Positions 61,898 to 64,000 of a stretch of 64,000 bases of DNA are shown here, piece after piece. The notes beneath the pieces are model-generated. The model was given only the letters and a program-made list of their open reading frames with translations. It did not search any database and was not told the DNA's origin. Within the stretch, counting starts at the first letter, position 1. Every line of letters starts with the position of its first letter. The translations under genes and the position numbers were made by a program. Source of the stretch: Pseudocolwellia sp048296855 (GTDB taxonomy: Bacteria > Pseudomonadota > Gammaproteobacteria > Enterobacterales > Alteromonadaceae); NCBI GenBank assembly GCA_048296855.1, contig CP182631.1, one strand, 5' to 3'.

Positions 61898-62492
61898 AGT
61901 TTTTCTCCACGGCTTGTACAGGTAAGGTGAGTGCTGGTTGGTTAATTTCTGGCGCTTGGTTGTTGATCAGCGGCATTAAGGCCACAAGTTCTTCAACCAT
62001 CCAGCGTTTTTTCACTGAAGCTATCCAAAAGGTAATTGACGCGATAATCAAACCAAAAATAACTGCAGAGAAAGCTACAATCAGATTTTCACTAATGCCT
62101 TGTATATTGCCATCGGCTAAGCTTTTTAATGCAGGCCCCATTGGGATCATAGTAGCGATTAAGCCTAACATTGGCGCAAGTCGGCTAACGTTACGTACAC
62201 CTTCTAGCTCTTTCAGTGCTGCAACATCAAGTTGATCTTGGCTGATTGTAGGTACTTCATTGGCTAAGCTTGCCATTGGATAACCGTTTAGCGTTAGTTC
62301 AGGATTTTTGCCTAAATTATCGTTAAGTAATTGGATAAATGCTTGATAGTGACGACGGCGTTGTATTGTTTGGCTGAAAAACTGTCCGGTAGCAAATAGT
62401 GAATAAACAAAAAGTAAAGCGATAAGACAGAGTACTGGTGCCATAAAAAAATCTGACAGCTGGTACATGGTTTGTTCGATTAGATCGATCAT
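61884..62492 (-). CDS. MotA/TolQ/ExbB-type proton channel protein
   Basis: 202 residues with three membrane helices (about 15-38, 100-120 and 138-160). The conserved ExbB/TolQ pair of helices reads RLAPMLGLIATMIPMGPALK and NLIVAFSAVIFGLIIASITF. In this family the protein forms a ring that powers a partner with proton motive force. It precedes and overlaps the DUF2149 gene and follows the HmuY gene by 98 bp, so its partner complex is most likely DUF2149 plus the CobN-like protein rather than a general TonB system. Confidence 0.87.
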   Translation of the reverse strand: MIDLIEQTMYQLSDFFMAPVLCLIALLFVYSLFATGQFFSQTIQRRRHYQAFIQLLNDNLGKNPELTLNGYPMASLANEVPTISQDQLDVAALKELEGVRNVSRLAPMLGLIATMIPMGPALKSLADGNIQGISENLIVAFSAVIFGLIIASITFWIASVKKRWMVEELVALMPLINNQAPEINQPALTLPVQAVEKNYEVA

Positions 62493-62541
62493 AATAATTT
62501 CCTAGCGGTATTAAGATAAATTCATTAAGGGTGAGTCAGTG

Positions 62542-62570
62542 ACTCAAGGCACAGAATGTGTGCCTTGAGT
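62542..62570 (-). promoter_or_regulatory. Hairpin between hmuY and the exbB-like gene
   Basis: A 12-bp perfect stem (ACTCAAGGCACA / TGTGCCTTGAGT) with a 5-nt loop in the 98-bp gap. There is no T-run on the minus strand, so it is more likely an attenuator or a 3' stabiliser that keeps hmuY mRNA more abundant than the downstream genes. Confidence 0.55.
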
Positions 62571-62590
62571 ATGAGGTTTACAGGTTGGTT

Positions 62591-63757
62591 TTAATTACTT
62601 GCTTCGCCAGCAAGTTCATTGACTTCATCAGCTCTAAAACTGATGTTGCCAGAAATTCCATCGGCATCGTAATAGCTTGTTAATTGAAACTTATGGACGG
62701 TTGTTGGTGTTTTAATTAAGTAAACATCAAATTGTGACCATAATAAGTGACCACCATTTAGGGCATATTGATACCAAGGTGTGTTGTCAAAAGCCTTGAT
62801 GGTGTGGCTATTTTCTTGAAAGTCGTAGAATGAAACGGCTGTTGGGTCAATGGCATTGTAGTTGTTGTCAAAGTCTTGTATCGCTTGAGCATCATCGGCA
62901 ATATTGATGGTGAAATCAGCAGAGACTTTATCGGTAGCACAGGGCAAGTTAATGTCCCAATCATCGGCGTTGGTAACTTCTTGGTTCGTATCAAAATCTA
63001 CATAAACATGGGTTACATCACCCGAACAAGTTAACGCTGCATCGATAACCAGTTCTTGTTCTGCTGCGAAGGCTGCATCACTGCTACCTTGGTAAGCTGT
63101 TTGTAACGTGAATTGACCAATACCTATGCCAGCGGTGACAATGTCAGTTACTCTAAACTTAGTGAATGCGTCATCTGAATTTACAATAAAGTAATGGTTT
63201 TGTGCTGCCGTGACCACATGTGTAGTGGTATTGTAATCGTAAAAACCTTCAATAATGTTTGATGTAACATCACCAATAAATTGAGTGTCATCTGTAGGAA
63301 TATCAATGGCTTTAACGGCTAAGTAGTCATCTAATTCAGTGTCTGCGTTTGCAGCAATAAAGCTGGCAGCAATTGCACTGCCATCAGCGTTAAAAAATTC
63401 GCTGTTATTACCTGTTGCATAAGCTTTGACTGTATTTTCACTATGTTGATTTAAGTAAATGCCGCTGCGCTTAAAGGCCATATCCCATACTGAATTGGTT
63501 GCTGCTTGCTCTTCGGTGAGCTCAAGAACGGCTTTAGTTTCTAAATCGTAATAAACAAAGATCGGTTCGCTAACACTACCTGTGCTATGTGGGCCACTGA
63601 TCGCACCTTGCTCTGGTGCAGTAGGTGCAGGAGTTGGTGTAGGTTCTGGAGTAGTTTCTTTACTTGAGTCACTTCCACCGCCACAAGCGGTTAGTAAAAC
63701 ACACAGTGCTAAGCTGCTTAATTTAAATGTATGGCTGATGTTTGCGTTAAATGTCAT
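62591..63757 (-). CDS. hmuY: HmuY-like haem-binding lipoprotein
   Basis: 388 residues. A lipoprotein signal peptide ends in the lipobox LLTAC (C25), followed by GGG and a Pro/Thr-rich linker (about 34-48); no Asp at +2, so outer-membrane or surface placement is likely. HmuY-family features are VWDMAFKRSGIYLNQ (about 89-103) and the late HKFQLTSYYDADGISGNISF. A second WDINL-type unit around residue 264 suggests two HmuY-like lobes, longer than the single-domain ~216-residue Porphyromonas protein. HmuY captures haem for the adjacent TonB receptor HmuR. The receptor lies 19 bp upstream here. Ligand haem is by homology. Confidence 0.82.
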   Translation of the reverse strand: MTFNANISHTFKLSSLALCVLLTACGGGSDSSKETTPEPTPTPAPTAPEQGAISGPHSTGSVSEPIFVYYDLETKAVLELTEEQAATNSVWDMAFKRSGIYLNQHSENTVKAYATGNNSEFFNADGSAIAASFIAANADTELDDYLAVKAIDIPTDDTQFIGDVTSNIIEGFYDYNTTTHVVTAAQNHYFIVNSDDAFTKFRVTDIVTAGIGIGQFTLQTAYQGSSDAAFAAEQELVIDAALTCSGDVTHVYVDFDTNQEVTNADDWDINLPCATDKVSADFTINIADDAQAIQDFDNNYNAIDPTAVSFYDFQENSHTIKAFDNTPWYQYALNGGHLLWSQFDVYLIKTPTTVHKFQLTSYYDADGISGNISFRADEVNELAGEASN

Positions 63758-63776
63758 GTGATTATCCTAGAGTTTA

Positions 63777-64000
63777 TTAAAATTGGTAACTAATGCCAGC
63801 ACTGATGGTGCGGCTACTAACAGGTCTTGCATCAAATAGATTTTGATTATTTGTCGACGGGCTTTTATGCTCGTCAAAAATGTTGTCAACACGAATGCGC
63901 CAAGATAATTGCGTGGTTAATGCTTGATTTAATAGCGCATTAACGGTGGTGAATTCATTGTTTTCTACAGCTTGATAGCTATCGGGTACGGCTTCACCGG
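63777..64000 (-). CDS. TonB-dependent receptor (HmuR-like), C-terminal part only
   Basis: The last ~74 codons of a minus-strand gene whose front is outside the window. It encodes the final barrel strands: NALLNQALTTQLSWRIRVDN, IFDEHK, and the end SSRTISAGISYQF with the terminal Phe typical of outer-membrane receptors. Placed 19 bp upstream of the HmuY-like gene, it is the expected haem receptor (HmuR) of the locus, though ligand residues are not visible. Confidence 0.82.
   Translation of the reverse strand, partial: GEAVPDSYQAVENNEFTTVNALLNQALTTQLSWRIRVDNIFDEHKSPSTNNQNLFDARPVSSRTISAGISYQF

Noticed and set aside
1..64000. CRISPR array, prophage or integron
   Set aside because: No regularly spaced direct repeats, phage structural genes, integrase or attC-like series were seen anywhere in the window.

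Overview
The window is AT-rich, densely coded bacterial chromosome. It looks like a marine gammaproteobacterium of the Alteromonadales, most likely the Colwelliaceae (Colwellia, Thalassotalea or similar). This rests on the AT-rich coding style, several long TonB-dependent receptors, the SapC / tryptophan-halogenase / SSS-symporter cassette, DUF3019 with MipA, and the gene orders thrS-infC-rpmI-rplT and pheS-pheT-ihfA. Genus is an inference from style and content; no database search was made.

Layout. (1) 1-16.6 kb: a cut Gfo/Idh/MocA oxidoreductase, then a glycerol locus (glpD, glpR, glpK) followed on the same strand by a TonB-dependent receptor, a flavin-dependent tryptophan-halogenase-like protein, a SapC-like protein and a sodium:solute symporter, ending at a strong terminator. 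An MFS transporter, a VOC protein and a second TonB receptor (minus strand) follow. (2) 16.8-22.3 kb: an exported D-aminoacylase-type amidohydrolase with an exported RidA, a methyltransferase, a GNAT acetyltransferase, an M50 protease and a DUF1186/SEC-C protein. (3) 22.1-29.1 kb: a rearranged accessory stretch. yceH and selO lie between two copies of the same ~217-bp block, which holds convergent gene ends. Then come an ApeA-type HEPN defence gene, a darT toxin gene lacking its 5' end, an apparently intact darG antitoxin, and tRNA-Val(GAC). (4) 29.2-34.6 kb: MATE transporter, riboflavin synthase, CPXCG protein, ferredoxin, FAD-dependent oxidoreductase, START-domain protein. (5) 34.8-48.1 kb: the translation block thrS-infC-rpmI-rplT and pheS-pheT-ihfA, split by purC, a soluble chemoreceptor-like protein and a mipA / DUF3019 / response regulator / histidine kinase operon. 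(6) 48.3-56.9 kb: a two-subunit molybdenum hydroxylase, DUF2937, an Atm1-type ABC exporter, DUF1415, membrane and Bax-like glucosaminidase proteins. (7) 57.3-64 kb: on the minus strand, TonB receptor, HmuY-like lipoprotein, ExbB/MotA-type channel protein, DUF2149 protein and a membrane-anchored, exported CobN-like chelatase.

The most interesting system is region 7. It resembles the Bacteroidetes hmuYRSTUV haem-iron locus: outer-membrane capture (HmuY plus receptor), then a periplasmic CobN/HmuS-type chelatase that may be powered by an ExbB/ExbD-like proton motor instead of ATP. The second is region 3, where a defence gene abuts a beheaded darT next to an intact darG. Palindromic MITE-like repeats with TATACCCGTTA ends are scattered through the window.
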